DNA of 64,000 nt from UBA6168 sp964423205 (lineage in GTDB: Bacteria; Bacteroidota; Bacteroidia; Chitinophagales; Saprospiraceae), in NCBI GenBank assembly GCA_964423205.1, contig CAYRDX010000019.1, forward strand, positions 4,626 to 68,625, in the 5' to 3' direction. Shown piece by piece: positions 7,801-15,878 of this stretch. A program made the position numbers and the translations under genes. Under the pieces are notes generated by a model that worked only from the letters and a program-made list of their open reading frames with translations, had not been told where the DNA came from and searched no databases. Numbering within the stretch: position 1 is the first letter of the stretch; each line of letters opens with the position of its first letter.

Positions 7801-9299
7801 CCCAGATAATCAGAAGTGAGACCATCAAATACAATGCTCTTACCCTCCTCATTATTCCTGTAATATTCCCAGTTATTTTTCTGATTGACAGAGTTGATTT
7901 GAATTGGAGTGCCATCGGGTAAGGTGGCAATATTGAATTTATTTCCCAAATCGGGATCACCCGTTATCCCGGGTCCACTTACCAGAAAGGCAAACAAATC
8001 ATTAAAGTGAGTTTCCACGAACTCAGGATATTCCTCTGACCCGAAAATGTATTCAAATGTGAGTTCATCGGTGGCGGCGAAAACTTCCAGTTCAACCACA
8101 CAGGCGTCCAGTGATTTTTCAAGACTGCCACTTTTTCTGGAAATGGCATCGAGGTCAGGATCGCCAGGGAAACCATTGCCGGTACTCGCAAAAGCAGAGC
8201 CAGGATTAGCAGCATTTTTAGCTTCACCGGTGCTGAGAATCAGACCTTTCTCCATTCCCAAATCCGTACCTGGACCGGCAGTAAATATCCCCGCACTGCC
8301 TTTGGGACAATTGACACTTTTGACAGATACTTTCGTCTTGCCAGCAGCAATGTTCTTTACGATTTCATCAACAGGAATTGCGGTATTCACCTTAATGGCG
8401 GAATAATTTGGACATGGCTGTGATGAACACTGCCAGGTTCCGCAAAAACCGCGGAAAGTTGCATTGCCATTTGACTTAAACTGCAATGTCAAACAGCCGC
8501 TTTTTGCGTTAACAGTATAGGCTACTCCACCATTCTGAGTAGTGAAGCCTGTTCCTGAAATCTGACCAATTACTGGAGAATTGATGTTGGGGCCATCGTA
8601 AAAAGTGAGAATATCATTTTTTGTTTCCAACTCGTAATAATCCAGTGTAAAGTTGATACAAGTGGAAGGTGCGGTAGGACAAATAGTATAGGAGAAATTC
8701 TCGTTATTGCTGTAATTGCCATTGGGTCCACCACTGTCGCAAATGTAACCCGAGCAGGCGGAGCTATTTCCCTGATTAATTAATGCGGATAGCGGTTTTT
8801 GTATAACACAAACATTGAATGAACCCGCATTGGTGCCGGTAGTTGCCCAATCATTTACCCTTAAGAAATAAGTCCCGGGAGTTAAACCAGGCATATCCAG
8901 TGACACTGACGATTCACCATTATATGAGGTATTGCAGGCCAACAATTGCAAGCCATTCATGGAACAATTTCCTTTATACACCGCAAGTTGTGGGTTTTTC
9001 ATTGCAGCAACACCCTGATTTGTATTGGCAACACCATTTATACTTATCCGGTAATTCGTAATCCCGGCAACGGCAACAAAAGAAAACCAAACATCACGTT
9101 GGGGGGTGGTTCTGAAACAAGGTGGAAAGTTGTGGGTTCCAATGTTACTTTCAGTGGCATTTACATTGCTGTACAAGACCCCTGTCTGGCAAACTGGTGC
9201 ATTGCCCAATGTGATAAGACCATTACAATTATCATTCACGGGTTGGCCAAAGACAGAAACTGAAATGGCCAGGAGGAGAACAGTGAGGTATTGCTTCAT
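4833..9299 (-). CDS. Large secreted surface protein with choice-of-anchor L domain and T9SS type B C-terminal sorting domain
   Basis: A 1488-residue secreted protein. A signal peptide (about residues 1-18, ending VFGQ) leads into NDNC, which opens a beta-rich domain to about 165. A CUB-like domain follows at about 180-290 (GPNGNYSNNENFSYTI, YDGPNINSPVI). A choice-of-anchor L domain runs about 300-540 (FGSEEYPEFV, FNDLFAFLVSGPG), then a Calx-beta-like segment near 560-650. Some 700 residues of PKD/Ig-like modules follow, each with a Cys and a W-x-P pattern. The end (about 1405-1488) is the gliding-motility C-terminal domain: IPTVFTPNDDLINNTF, NRWGQLVY, GWDG, VYVFYVKY. That domain directs type IX secretion and surface display. 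It is probably an adhesin or matrix protein. No catalytic domain is seen. A possible -7 box (revcomp TATTTTTG) lies at 9374-9381, about 70 bases before the start. Confidence 0.9.
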   Translation of the reverse strand: MKQYLTVLLLAISVSVFGQPVNDNCNGLITLGNAPVCQTGVLYSNVNATESNIGTHNFPPCFRTTPQRDVWFSFVAVAGITNYRISINGVANTNQGVAAMKNPQLAVYKGNCSMNGLQLLACNTSYNGESSVSLDMPGLTPGTYFLRVNDWATTGTNAGSFNVCVIQKPLSALINQGNSSACSGYICDSGGPNGNYSNNENFSYTICPTAPSTCINFTLDYYELETKNDILTFYDGPNINSPVIGQISGTGFTTQNGGVAYTVNAKSGCLTLQFKSNGNATFRGFCGTWQCSSQPCPNYSAIKVNTAIPVDEIVKNIAAGKTKVSVKSVNCPKGSAGIFTAGPGTDLGMEKGLILSTGEAKNAANPGSAFASTGNGFPGDPDLDAISRKSGSLEKSLDACVVELEVFAATDELTFEYIFGSEEYPEFVETHFNDLFAFLVSGPGITGDPDLGNKFNIATLPDGTPIQINSVNQKNNWEYYRNNEEGKSIVFDGLTSDYLGKKKSLTARVKTIPCNTYQLKLAIGDRLDDQYDSGVLISDIKGGSPNISIAFKNGVDYISETCSVIPDEITVSLNHTVTEPVSYRVKLGGTAIFGIDYQLTIPEFLTFTPAQPSFTWPITGIADALNEGRETILVQLTKDYGCGDMTLGELKIVIDDAIDVEILNAPKDTLLVCKNGCLQLEATGATHYAWTPVSVFANPFIPNPTACPPFSQWVYVTGISGICSDRDSVYLRVVEPQLEIIPGTLTACQGDTVKLTAKNNVGDLQIRWISTDVNLADPTKASIQFPVNTAPATLALIAALEVGSCSVFDTIAVNVEGFEFPKLAKDTTICQNYSVILGENINSTSTKYSWTPATGLSSSTVSGPLATPDATTTYRLIGVSTGGNCRDTGFVKVDVIPADVNILGRDTIFLCVGDTVGLRATTTTNGVGLTWIPKTSMIQVRADSVRVFPKVSTWYFAILETANCKVVDSVLVYVDSIPDLRIKAAPAKSAYCQGEEVYLTSPTYEPASHRNIKIEWIQPLPGAQTPDSFLNLVFYATETAVYKRTTTINACKSTDSIAIKVILPNQLTVLPDTTICQGGSVKFRVTAPPGTKDYKWEPVTGLSCTECKEPVATLMQSATYNVKAELEGCPVNGSITVPVTPLPLFQFPSVTTICPGQQILLNEFNDPTSTYTWTASDGSLNSTSPRPLVSPTRTTTYTLNAVNKNCPISAQLTINVPQDFTLPAIADTAICRGQTAKLTARPSKTGVTYTWRNENGVLLSTLPDLTIIPNATARYFLTVQDQNPTCFIKRDTVVITVNPLPTITSKVVKEVGNDTLDIYEGEQYNLNVNVLSGSAPGATYEWFLFGQSLGKTQTGAFGPQTAPDVEADQVLSYGVLITNQFGCQVFDTIRVVIKDNPVRIPTVFTPNDDLINNTFKLISKNPVTIVEFKVWNRWGQLVYNNENGLEGWDGYFKGSPAASDVYVFYVKYKIPGTNQPERVLRGDVTLLR

Positions 9300-9573
9300 A
9301 ATTTAGGTGATTGCAATCTGCTTTCTTGAAATAGTTCATGCAGAGTGATACGAAGTTAATTGCTTTCCGGTGCCAAAAATAAACATGCTCGCCCAATCGG
9401 TGTCGGTAAAGTGCCATTTCTTGTGAAATGTTCATAATAAGGGCCTTCCCGACCTTGTTTAATGTATTTGAATCAGGTGATATTTCTATACCATTTGGTT
9501 GTCCAATTGGTTACAAAAAGGTCTTGTTTTCTTTTTATGCCTAAATATCTGCCTAAATTCGGGCGATCGTAAA
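9300..9573. other. Intergenic region before the dispersed repeat; no gene seen
   Basis: No supported gene lies here. A TAnnTTTG-type -7 box on the minus strand at 9374-9381 could serve the giant surface protein, but no properly spaced -33 TTG was found. Short overlapping frames on both strands have no recognisable protein character. Confidence 0.5.
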
Positions 9574-9649
9574 CTAATTAATGAGACAAAAATAAAGTTG
9601 CCAAATTGTTTTCTTAACCACTTGAAAATCAGTTGGAAAACTTTTGCCT
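9574..9649 (+). repeat. Dispersed repeat, copy 1
   Basis: This stretch matches 12851-12926 in the same orientation. Over the 69 bases from ATGAGACAAAAATAAAG onwards, 66 are identical. The first 7 bases differ once (CTAATTA against CTAAGTA). It is followed by a pyrimidine-rich tract of repeated CTTTTGCCTTTTTA units up to about 9676. Copy 2 is followed by a related CCCTTTTACTTTTTACTT tract. It encodes no conserved protein and has no terminal inverted repeats that I can see. Confidence 0.85.
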
Positions 9650-9914
9650 TTTGCCTTTTTACTTTTGCCTTTTTACTAAGTTATGTGCGAGAAATAACAT
9701 GCTCTTCATTGTGCTGATGGACACTACCGATGAAGTGATTACAAAATATGGTGTGGATGGGATCCCCACTAAGTTTATTCTAGATAAAGAAGGACGCATC
9801 CGGTTTAAGAGCATTGGATACGGCGGGGACAATGATGCGCTAGTCCGTGAACTGGAGATGATGATCGAATTGGCAGGTGGTCCCAACCCCAAAGCACTAG
9901 TCAGCAAACCATAA
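9633..9914 (+). pseudogene. Truncated thioredoxin/TlpA-like protein (C-terminal remnant)
   Basis: The open frame gives 93 residues, but only the part from about base 9690 looks like protein of a known family. FIVLMDTTDEVITKYGVDGIPTKFILDKEGRIRFK is the C-terminal half of a TlpA/thioredoxin-like fold, including the cis-proline segment GIPT. The N-terminal half with the CxxC active site is missing. The first 20 residues come from the low-complexity tail of the dispersed repeat. A functional thiol oxidoreductase is therefore not encoded. The join between repeat and gene remnant at about 9676-9695 suggests loss of the 5' part by deletion or recombination. It converges on the HEPN-like gene with an 11-base gap. 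Confidence 0.75.
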
Positions 9915-9925
9915 TAAAGTTTTGC

Positions 9926-10309
9926 TTAAAAGCCCGGCGGATCGGTTTTAACCATTTTTCCGATCTGCTGGGCTAAATTCAGGCATTGAGCAACTTTTTC
10001 TGGATCCATGCAAAAGCAATCGTTTTGCTCGGTGGTTTCCAGCTTGCATAAGATGATACTCAAATCCACCTCTGAAAAACGGGCGTCCATAAGGGCGCAT
10101 TTTTCCAATAAAACTTCAGGAGAAGAATCCTCTGCTTCCTGACCATTGGCTACAAGAAATGCATTGAGGTAGGCTGAAACGGCATTCCGGGTGTTATGAC
10201 AAACACCATAGGTCACCACATCTTCAGATGAACGATTGATTTCTTTTTCTGCATCCCGCAGTAGTGTTTCGCCTTTGTGTATCCAAATCCTTTGACTGCT
10301 AATAGACAT
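9926..10309 (-). CDS. Small helical HEPN-like protein
   Basis: A cytoplasmic, mostly helical protein of 127 residues. The N-terminal WIHKGETLLRDAEKEI and the middle CHNTRNAVSAYLNAFLVANG resemble HEPN domain proteins, in which a helical bundle often partners a nucleotidyltransferase or acts as an RNase. The RNase-type R-x4-6-H motif is not present, so ribonuclease activity is not supported. Several cysteines occur near the C-terminus (CFC, AQC). No MNT-type nucleotidyltransferase partner is adjacent, so a toxin-antitoxin role is not indicated. The HEPN assignment rests on general pattern only. Confidence 0.6.
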   Translation of the reverse strand: MSISSQRIWIHKGETLLRDAEKEINRSSEDVVTYGVCHNTRNAVSAYLNAFLVANGQEAEDSSPEVLLEKCALMDARFSEVDLSIILCKLETTEQNDCFCMDPEKVAQCLNLAQQIGKMVKTDPPGF

Positions 10310-10383
10310 CTCCTGATAATTAGTTTAGTTCATTACGAAAGGAGGACAAACTTACACAGTTTTTTTCACTGAGCTATTGGTGC

Positions 10384-11202
10384 TTATTTCCTTCGCAAAT
10401 CCGTGTATGAAAATCCAACAACTGGAGTGAATCCCAAAGTTTGATGATAAGACCCGGCAATATCCAGTTCCAACCCATTCAACACCTTGATACCCAGCCC
10501 GAAAGAAGCTGTATTGGCGGCCGATGACACGCCGGCTCTGATTTTTAATAGCTCGGCAGCATGGTACTCAAATCCTGCCTTGGCAACCACAGGAAAATCC
10601 ACATCTTTTTCCATTTCAAAAACAACCAACGCCTTTTTTGATGGTGTGTATGCTATTCCAGCTCTGTAAACAGCAGGTAATCTTTCATCCTTAGTCAATA
10701 TTACTTTTGCAGGACTAAAAACATGAGTCCCAACGCTCAATTGACTCGAAATTTGTATTAGCAGGCCGATTTCAAAAGTGAGCACACCTTTGCTGCCATA
10801 CTCACTGATTCGGGTACCGAGGTAATCGAACTGCGCACCAACAGTTAGGTTTTCCAAAAAGCGGCGGGAATAAGCCAGGCCGATTTTCTGTTGTTTAAAA
10901 TCTTCAAACCCGAATTGCTGAGCCACTACTCCAAAAGTGCCCGATTTAGTAGGAATGGCAGCACCCAGTCCAATTTGCCGAAGTTCCGACAACATAAAAC
11001 GTTGTTCGGCAAATGCTGCAACGGAAATACTCGCCAAATGGGACAATCCGGCCTGATTGGAAAACAAGCCCTGGGCATCAATAAAGGTTACTGAGACATT
11101 CCCCATTGCCGAAGCCCTGGCACCTGCTGCCCTGTATTGTGCAAGTACGGTTTGAGCCCATAAAAAAGAACTAATCAGCAAAAACAGCCTGAATTTGTGC
11201 AT
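10384..11202 (-). CDS. Outer-membrane beta-barrel-like protein (PorV/PorQ-like type)
   Basis: A 272-residue exported protein starting at MHKFRLFLLISSFLW. An upstream in-frame ATG at 11226 would add 8 residues before the signal peptide and is less likely. The signal peptide ends near VLAQ. The mature sequence has amphipathic beta-strands throughout (LGLGIKVLNGLEL, VVGFSYTDL at the C-terminus). Its opening YRAAGARASAMGNVSVTFID resembles the start of the PorV/PorQ-like barrel family common in Bacteroidota. The exact role cannot be assigned. It stands alone, divergent from udk. Confidence 0.7.
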   Translation of the reverse strand: MHKFRLFLLISSFLWAQTVLAQYRAAGARASAMGNVSVTFIDAQGLFSNQAGLSHLASISVAAFAEQRFMLSELRQIGLGAAIPTKSGTFGVVAQQFGFEDFKQQKIGLAYSRRFLENLTVGAQFDYLGTRISEYGSKGVLTFEIGLLIQISSQLSVGTHVFSPAKVILTKDERLPAVYRAGIAYTPSKKALVVFEMEKDVDFPVVAKAGFEYHAAELLKIRAGVSSAANTASFGLGIKVLNGLELDIAGSYHQTLGFTPVVGFSYTDLRRK

Positions 11203-11293
11203 TTGGATTTTAGGTAAAGTTGTCAATTGGGCAGCAATTTAGTAAACCGCCAGAAACTTTTCTTTTGAGAGTAGGCATCTCATACAATCTAAA

Positions 11294-11301
11294 TACCTTT
11301 G
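11294..11301 (+). promoter_or_regulatory. Bacteroidota -7 promoter box for udk
   Basis: TACCTTTG matches the TAnnTTTG consensus of Bacteroidota primary sigma promoters. It sits 41 bases before the udk start, giving an expected short leader. A TTTG at 11264-11267 is 26 bases upstream, further than the usual spacing of about 19-21, so the -33 element is not convincing. Confidence 0.45.
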
Positions 11302-11342
11302 CCTCCCGTAACCCAACGTGAATAAATAACTGCAATAAGAGG

Positions 11343-11981
11343 ATGGCAAAACCTTTCATTATAGGTATCACTGGAGGAAGCGGTTCAGGCAAAACTTCGT
11401 TTATTCGTGCGCTCCGGAATTCTTTCACTCCCCATGAACTCTGCATCGTTTCTCAGGATGACTACTATAAACCCAGAGAACAGCAATTGACAGACTCCAT
11501 GGGCTACAAGAACTTCGATTTGCCCACATCCATAGACGAAGTTTCTTTTGTGGATGATGTCACAAAGTTGATATCCGGAGTACAAATCAACCGGACCGAA
11601 TACACTTTCAATAATGAGAAAGCCAATCCTCAGGTCATCACTTGTTACCCAGCACCAGTGATGGTGGTGGAAGGGATATTTGTTTTTCACTTCAAGAACA
11701 TCTGGAATCTGCTTGACCTGAAGGTTTATCTTCATGCCAAAGAAAACCTGAAAATCATCAGGCGTATTCGCAGAGACCAGGTAGAAAGAAATTACCCGGT
11801 GGAGGATGTGTTATACCGTTATGAGCATCATGTCATGCCGACTTATGAACACTACATCCTACCATATATCGAGAATACCGATATCATCATCAACAACAAT
11901 AAAAACTTCAAGGCAGGGCTCAACTTAATGGAAAGTTTTATTCGGCAGAAACTCACAATCTTATCTAAAATTACTCAGTGA
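11343..11981 (+). CDS. udk: Uridine kinase
   Basis: A 212-residue P-loop kinase of the nucleoside salvage pathway that phosphorylates uridine and cytidine. The Walker A motif GGSGSGKTS is at residues 11-19. QDDYYKP follows at about 39-45 and NFDLPTSID (substrate loop) at about 59. EGIFVFH (Walker B region) and RRIRRDQVER (lid region) come later. Length matches bacterial Udk. It is monocistronic by position: a divergent outer-membrane protein lies upstream and a convergent DUF2520 gene ends 7 bases downstream. A TAnnTTTG box lies 41 bases before the start. Confidence 0.92.
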   Translation: MAKPFIIGITGGSGSGKTSFIRALRNSFTPHELCIVSQDDYYKPREQQLTDSMGYKNFDLPTSIDEVSFVDDVTKLISGVQINRTEYTFNNEKANPQVITCYPAPVMVVEGIFVFHFKNIWNLLDLKVYLHAKENLKIIRRIRRDQVERNYPVEDVLYRYEHHVMPTYEHYILPYIENTDIIINNNKNFKAGLNLMESFIRQKLTILSKITQ

Positions 11982-11988
11982 GAAAGAA

Positions 11989-12765
11989 TCATTTGCTGAC
12001 CTTTCTGATGCTTTCTGTTAAAATCTCATAGACTTTCCTGTATTCCGAATTGTATTCTAAAAATTGAAGGTGCCTGTCGATGGTCGTGATATCTCCTCTT
12101 TTTGCCGGCCCGGTTTGCATTTCGGCCGGGGTGCCCCTGTCCAACTTGGCAACCGTTTCTTTGATGAGCGGTATCAACATGTCAAAAGGTAATCCTTCCC
12201 TCTGTACAATGTCATGCCCGATATGGAAAAGGTGATTGGTGAAGTTGTTAACTACGACAGCGGCAACATGGAGTTTGGCGCGTTTTTCATCAGATATGGA
12301 ATAAACATTGGGACAGATTTTCAGAGAAAGTGTGCGGAGCAAATCAAGATCTTCGTTAGTGTTCGCATATACACATAAAGGCAATGTTTTGAAATCTGGC
12401 TCACTGTTCCTGGACATAGTCTGAAGCGGGTAAAATACTCCAAAACGCCTCAGTCCTATTTCAGCAAAAACAGTAGTTGGTGTTGCCCCACTGGTGTGAA
12501 CCAATAACTTATCTGAGAGACCAACACTCACCAACTTGGCAGCAACTTCCTGGATAGCCATGTCATGAACGGCGAGAATGTACACATCTGCCTCCGCTGT
12601 AATCTCAAGTAGTGAATCAGTGGCTTGTGCGTAACCAATGGCTGCACAGACACTCGCTTTGGGGAGTCCCCGGCTAAAAACCTGGGTAACTTCGATATTA
12701 GCCTTTGCAAACTGCCGCGCCAGATGATATCCAACATTACCCGCACCAATAAGGGCAACCTTCAT
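11989..12765 (-). CDS. Rossmann-fold DUF2520 oxidoreductase-like protein
   Basis: A 258-residue protein. Its N-terminal Rossmann domain (IGAGNVGYHLARQFAK, residues 6-21) resembles F420-dependent NADP reductase/ProC-like dehydrogenases. The C-terminal DUF2520 helical domain (about 125-255) contains KLHVAAVVVNNFTNHL and TGPAKRGD. The fold predicts NAD(P) binding, but the substrate is unknown for this widespread family. The 217-base region before its start contains copy 2 of the dispersed repeat. Confidence 0.85.
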   Translation of the reverse strand: MKVALIGAGNVGYHLARQFAKANIEVTQVFSRGLPKASVCAAIGYAQATDSLLEITAEADVYILAVHDMAIQEVAAKLVSVGLSDKLLVHTSGATPTTVFAEIGLRRFGVFYPLQTMSRNSEPDFKTLPLCVYANTNEDLDLLRTLSLKICPNVYSISDEKRAKLHVAAVVVNNFTNHLFHIGHDIVQREGLPFDMLIPLIKETVAKLDRGTPAEMQTGPAKRGDITTIDRHLQFLEYNSEYRKVYEILTESIRKVSK

Positions 12766-12850
12766 GACTTCTCTGTTCGAATGTGTTTGAGTAAGTTGTT
12801 AACGCCAAGTTTCGCAGACCTTACACAACTCTCTTCCGGTTTGCCGCTAC

Positions 12851-12926
12851 CTAAGTAATGAGTCAAAAATAAAGTAGCCAAATTGTTTTCTTAACCAATT
12901 GAAAATCAGTTGGAAAACTTTTGCCT
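12851..12926 (+). repeat. Dispersed repeat, copy 2
   Basis: Second copy of the element at 9574-9649, in the same orientation and 3.28 kb away. The two differ at three positions in the 69-base core. It lies between a DUF2520 gene and ccmF, both on the minus strand. It is followed at about 12935-12980 by a small hairpin (AGCCC-TTC-GGGCT) and a CCTTTTACTTTTTACTT tract that recalls the tail of copy 1. No coding potential is seen. Confidence 0.85.
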
Positions 12927-12982
12927 GCTTGGCCCTTTAGCCCTTCGGGCTTCGGGGTTGCCCTTTTACTTTTTACTTGTTC

Positions 12983-15838
12983 CTAACTTTCTATCACGCG
13001 TTTTTTTTCTTTCATTCGATGGAACATGGCAACGCCTAATCCTGTCATCATCAGCAAGGAGCCTAACCAGAAGATATTGATACCAGGAAACACAATGGCC
13101 TCGAGCACAATATAGTCAGACCTGAAAGATTTCTTGGCAATTTCCACCGGAACACCATTGAGGTCCGGAAATTGACGGGCAATAGCAATATCGATGGTTT
13201 CTTTTTCGGGATCGATTCCCATAAACCTGAAATGCAATCCAAGTTCATCGATTTGATCCTTGAAATTAAAGGGAGAATTGCCTCTGATGAGGTAAACGGG
13301 CTCTGCTTTGTAAAGAACTGAGTCAGTTGAATTGTTGTCATCAACGACAAAAGTAGCCCCAATTGCAATGTCACCTTCCTCTGTCAGCGCATCCGACAGG
13401 TCCGGTTCTTTGTTAAAACCTTCAAAAACAAGCGTTAGCGTGTCAATTCTAATCTTATCTCCTATTTTGACGGTGTAGGTTTTATATCCCAAATTGTTCT
13501 CTGACGGAAATATCTTATCCAGGACTTCGTCAGTCAACTTTATTTTCATCGACAACTCATTTACCTGCACAGGATATGCGAACAACAGATTGTTGCGCAA
13601 AACAATGCCCGGTGAAACTAAAAGTGTGGTATCCTCGGTCTGAAGTTTTATTCCGAGCCCAAAAGCAAAATCACCATCTCCTTTTTTATAGTCAGGATGC
13701 TGGAATTCACTTTGCAATCCTGTCAATCTGATTTGCGTGTTAACAACAATCTGCAAACCCGCATTATCTGTCATGGTATCAGAAATGACCTGTGGCTTAT
13801 CCGGATAAAGCAGGATTTTGGAATATTTCAGACTATCATCCTGCTCTTTGGCGACTTTGAAATTGGCTTCCCGCATGGGTAAAGTGGCTATATGCGAAAA
13901 GATGTCCCTGTGAATGTATCTTTTGATGTAGGGCTGGAAGGCTTTCACTTCAACAGCTTCGTTATCATAGATTGCTTCAGGTTTGATGCGAAACTGCTCC
14001 ACTACCCTTCCCTGTTCATCCAGACGCTCATAGTTTATCCAATAGGTTCGAATATTACCTTCCATGGTATCACGTTCATAGGTTACCCTGTAACCACTCA
14101 TGTACATGGGCATTCCTTTGAATAAGAGAACGTTTTTGTCAACCATTTCCTCATCCAAAAGATTGCGTTGCACCATGGGGTTGTTGGAAATGTTCTGTTT
14201 GTTGAGCCCGGAAGCGATGATACCCACTATCATAAGGCCGAAACCCAAATGCGCCAGAGTTGAACCACCTCTTTTCAGGTTCCCTTTCAAATAGTTGAAA
14301 AGGTAATCGGCGTTGGATGCAACCGTAAAAAAACCAGAAAAGGTAAGCAACCAATATTGCCACTGGCCCAGTTCTACCCAAAAACTCATTGCCACAGTCA
14401 ACGCAACCGCTATTCCTGCCGCTATTCCAATTTTCTTGAGAAATTTCGGAACAGCAGAACTCCAGTTGAATTCTTTGTAGCGCAAATATTGAACTGCACC
14501 GGATAACAATCCAATAAAGACAGCTATCCATAGTTGGTATTTGTTATAGTGGTCAACTGGGTCAGTTATCGTTAATCCCTTGAAACCCGGATCAAATACA
14601 CGGACGATTTTGTTGTAAACAGGAAGAGACGTTGAAGCAGTAATGATAACTACAGAAAATAACAGTACCAGTGCTCCAATAAACATCCAGAATTCGCGTG
14701 AAGGAACGGTTTCTTCTTTTTCGGGTTCCGGAACCGTTTTCCATCTCAAGATGAGCAGAGCTGCCCCTAATCCAAGAAAGGTAAATATGAACAAGAGCAA
14801 TTGGGTCTCCAGTCCCATTTCAGTAAAGGCATGTACGGAACTTTCGCCCAGAATTCCACTCCTGGTCAGGAAAGTTGAATACAAAACGAATACAAAGGAA
14901 ATAAGGTAGAAGAAGTAAGTGCTGCGCAAAGAATAACCCGTTTTCCTTGCTATCAGGTGAGTGTGCAAACCTGCAAGCAGAGTCAGCCAGGGTACAAGCG
15001 ACATATTTTCGACAGGGTCCCATGCCCAATAACCACCAAAACTCAGTGCCTCATAAGCCCAGGCTCCACCCATCAGGATACCTAAGCCCAATGTTGCAGA
15101 GGAAAATAATACCCAAGGCAGTGCTGGTTGCAGCCATTCTTTATGTTGCCCTGTCCAAAGCCCTGCAACAGCGTAGGCAAACGGGAAAATCGTAGAGGAA
15201 AAACCAATAAACAAAACAGGCGGGTGGATGGTCATCCAGTAATTTTGCAGCAATGGGTTGAGACCGTTACCTTCTATCATCTGCAGGTAATCTGCATTAT
15301 TGAACAAAGGCACATCCATTACATCTCGCAATAGGAGCATAGGACTCACCCCAATTTTCGTCTCCGGTCCAATATAAACACCCAGTATCATAGAGGTAAT
15401 AAAAACCTGTACGAAGGCTAAGGTCGCCAACACAGGTGATTTCCAGCTACCTCCATTTTTTAAAACAATAAATCCCAGTACGACATTCCAGAATGACCAA
15501 AGAAGAAAAGAGCCTTCCTGCCCTTCCCAAAAGGCAGAAAAAATATAGCGAAAAGGAAGATCGGCTGAAACATGCTGCCATACGTACTGATACTCAAAAT
15601 ACTTGTTGAGCATCACGTAAAAAATGGTCGCAATGATGGTGAATACGCTCAGGCCCTGAATGATGAAAGAATAGTTACCTATTTTGTTCCAATTGACTGC
15701 TTCCGGGGTGTTGCGTCGCTGTGTGGCAAAAGCATAAGCCACGACGGATAAGAGACTGGAAACAAAAGCCAGAACTATGGCAAATTGTCCAATGTATTTA
15801 GGCATCAGGTGCTCCCCGATGTATTGTATTTCTTGCAT
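12983..15838 (-). CDS. ccmF: CcmF/CcsA-type cytochrome c heme lyase subunit
   Basis: A 951-residue polytopic inner-membrane protein of cytochrome c maturation. The heme-handling tryptophan-rich motif GGYWAWDPVENMSLVPW lies at about residues 266-282, with conserved histidines nearby (MTIHPPVLF, LLAGLHTHL). About a dozen hydrophobic helices occupy the first 540 residues. A long periplasmic region follows (about 555-905), then a final membrane helix (IFWLGSLLMMTGLGVAMFH). CcmF ligates heme to the CxxCH motifs of apocytochromes, which fits the many c-type cytochromes in this window. It follows ccmE by 40 bases and is presumably co-transcribed. CcsA is the looser family name. Confidence 0.9.
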   Translation of the reverse strand: MQEIQYIGEHLMPKYIGQFAIVLAFVSSLLSVVAYAFATQRRNTPEAVNWNKIGNYSFIIQGLSVFTIIATIFYVMLNKYFEYQYVWQHVSADLPFRYIFSAFWEGQEGSFLLWSFWNVVLGFIVLKNGGSWKSPVLATLAFVQVFITSMILGVYIGPETKIGVSPMLLLRDVMDVPLFNNADYLQMIEGNGLNPLLQNYWMTIHPPVLFIGFSSTIFPFAYAVAGLWTGQHKEWLQPALPWVLFSSATLGLGILMGGAWAYEALSFGGYWAWDPVENMSLVPWLTLLAGLHTHLIARKTGYSLRSTYFFYLISFVFVLYSTFLTRSGILGESSVHAFTEMGLETQLLLFIFTFLGLGAALLILRWKTVPEPEKEETVPSREFWMFIGALVLLFSVVIITASTSLPVYNKIVRVFDPGFKGLTITDPVDHYNKYQLWIAVFIGLLSGAVQYLRYKEFNWSSAVPKFLKKIGIAAGIAVALTVAMSFWVELGQWQYWLLTFSGFFTVASNADYLFNYLKGNLKRGGSTLAHLGFGLMIVGIIASGLNKQNISNNPMVQRNLLDEEMVDKNVLLFKGMPMYMSGYRVTYERDTMEGNIRTYWINYERLDEQGRVVEQFRIKPEAIYDNEAVEVKAFQPYIKRYIHRDIFSHIATLPMREANFKVAKEQDDSLKYSKILLYPDKPQVISDTMTDNAGLQIVVNTQIRLTGLQSEFQHPDYKKGDGDFAFGLGIKLQTEDTTLLVSPGIVLRNNLLFAYPVQVNELSMKIKLTDEVLDKIFPSENNLGYKTYTVKIGDKIRIDTLTLVFEGFNKEPDLSDALTEEGDIAIGATFVVDDNNSTDSVLYKAEPVYLIRGNSPFNFKDQIDELGLHFRFMGIDPEKETIDIAIARQFPDLNGVPVEIAKKSFRSDYIVLEAIVFPGINIFWLGSLLMMTGLGVAMFHRMKEKKRVIES

Positions 15839-15878
15839 AAGAACTTAGAATGGAGGGTGAGTTACTTTGGTTGAGTGT

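Noticed and set aside
8047..8406. 119-residue plus-strand open frame
   Set aside because: Antisense to the choice-of-anchor L domain coding sequence; composition reflects the opposite strand.
9926..10309. HEPN/MNT toxin-antitoxin module
   Set aside because: No nucleotidyltransferase partner is adjacent and the RNase-type R-x4-6-H motif is missing.
11385..11735. 116-residue minus-strand open frame
   Set aside because: Antisense to udk, whose motifs are complete.
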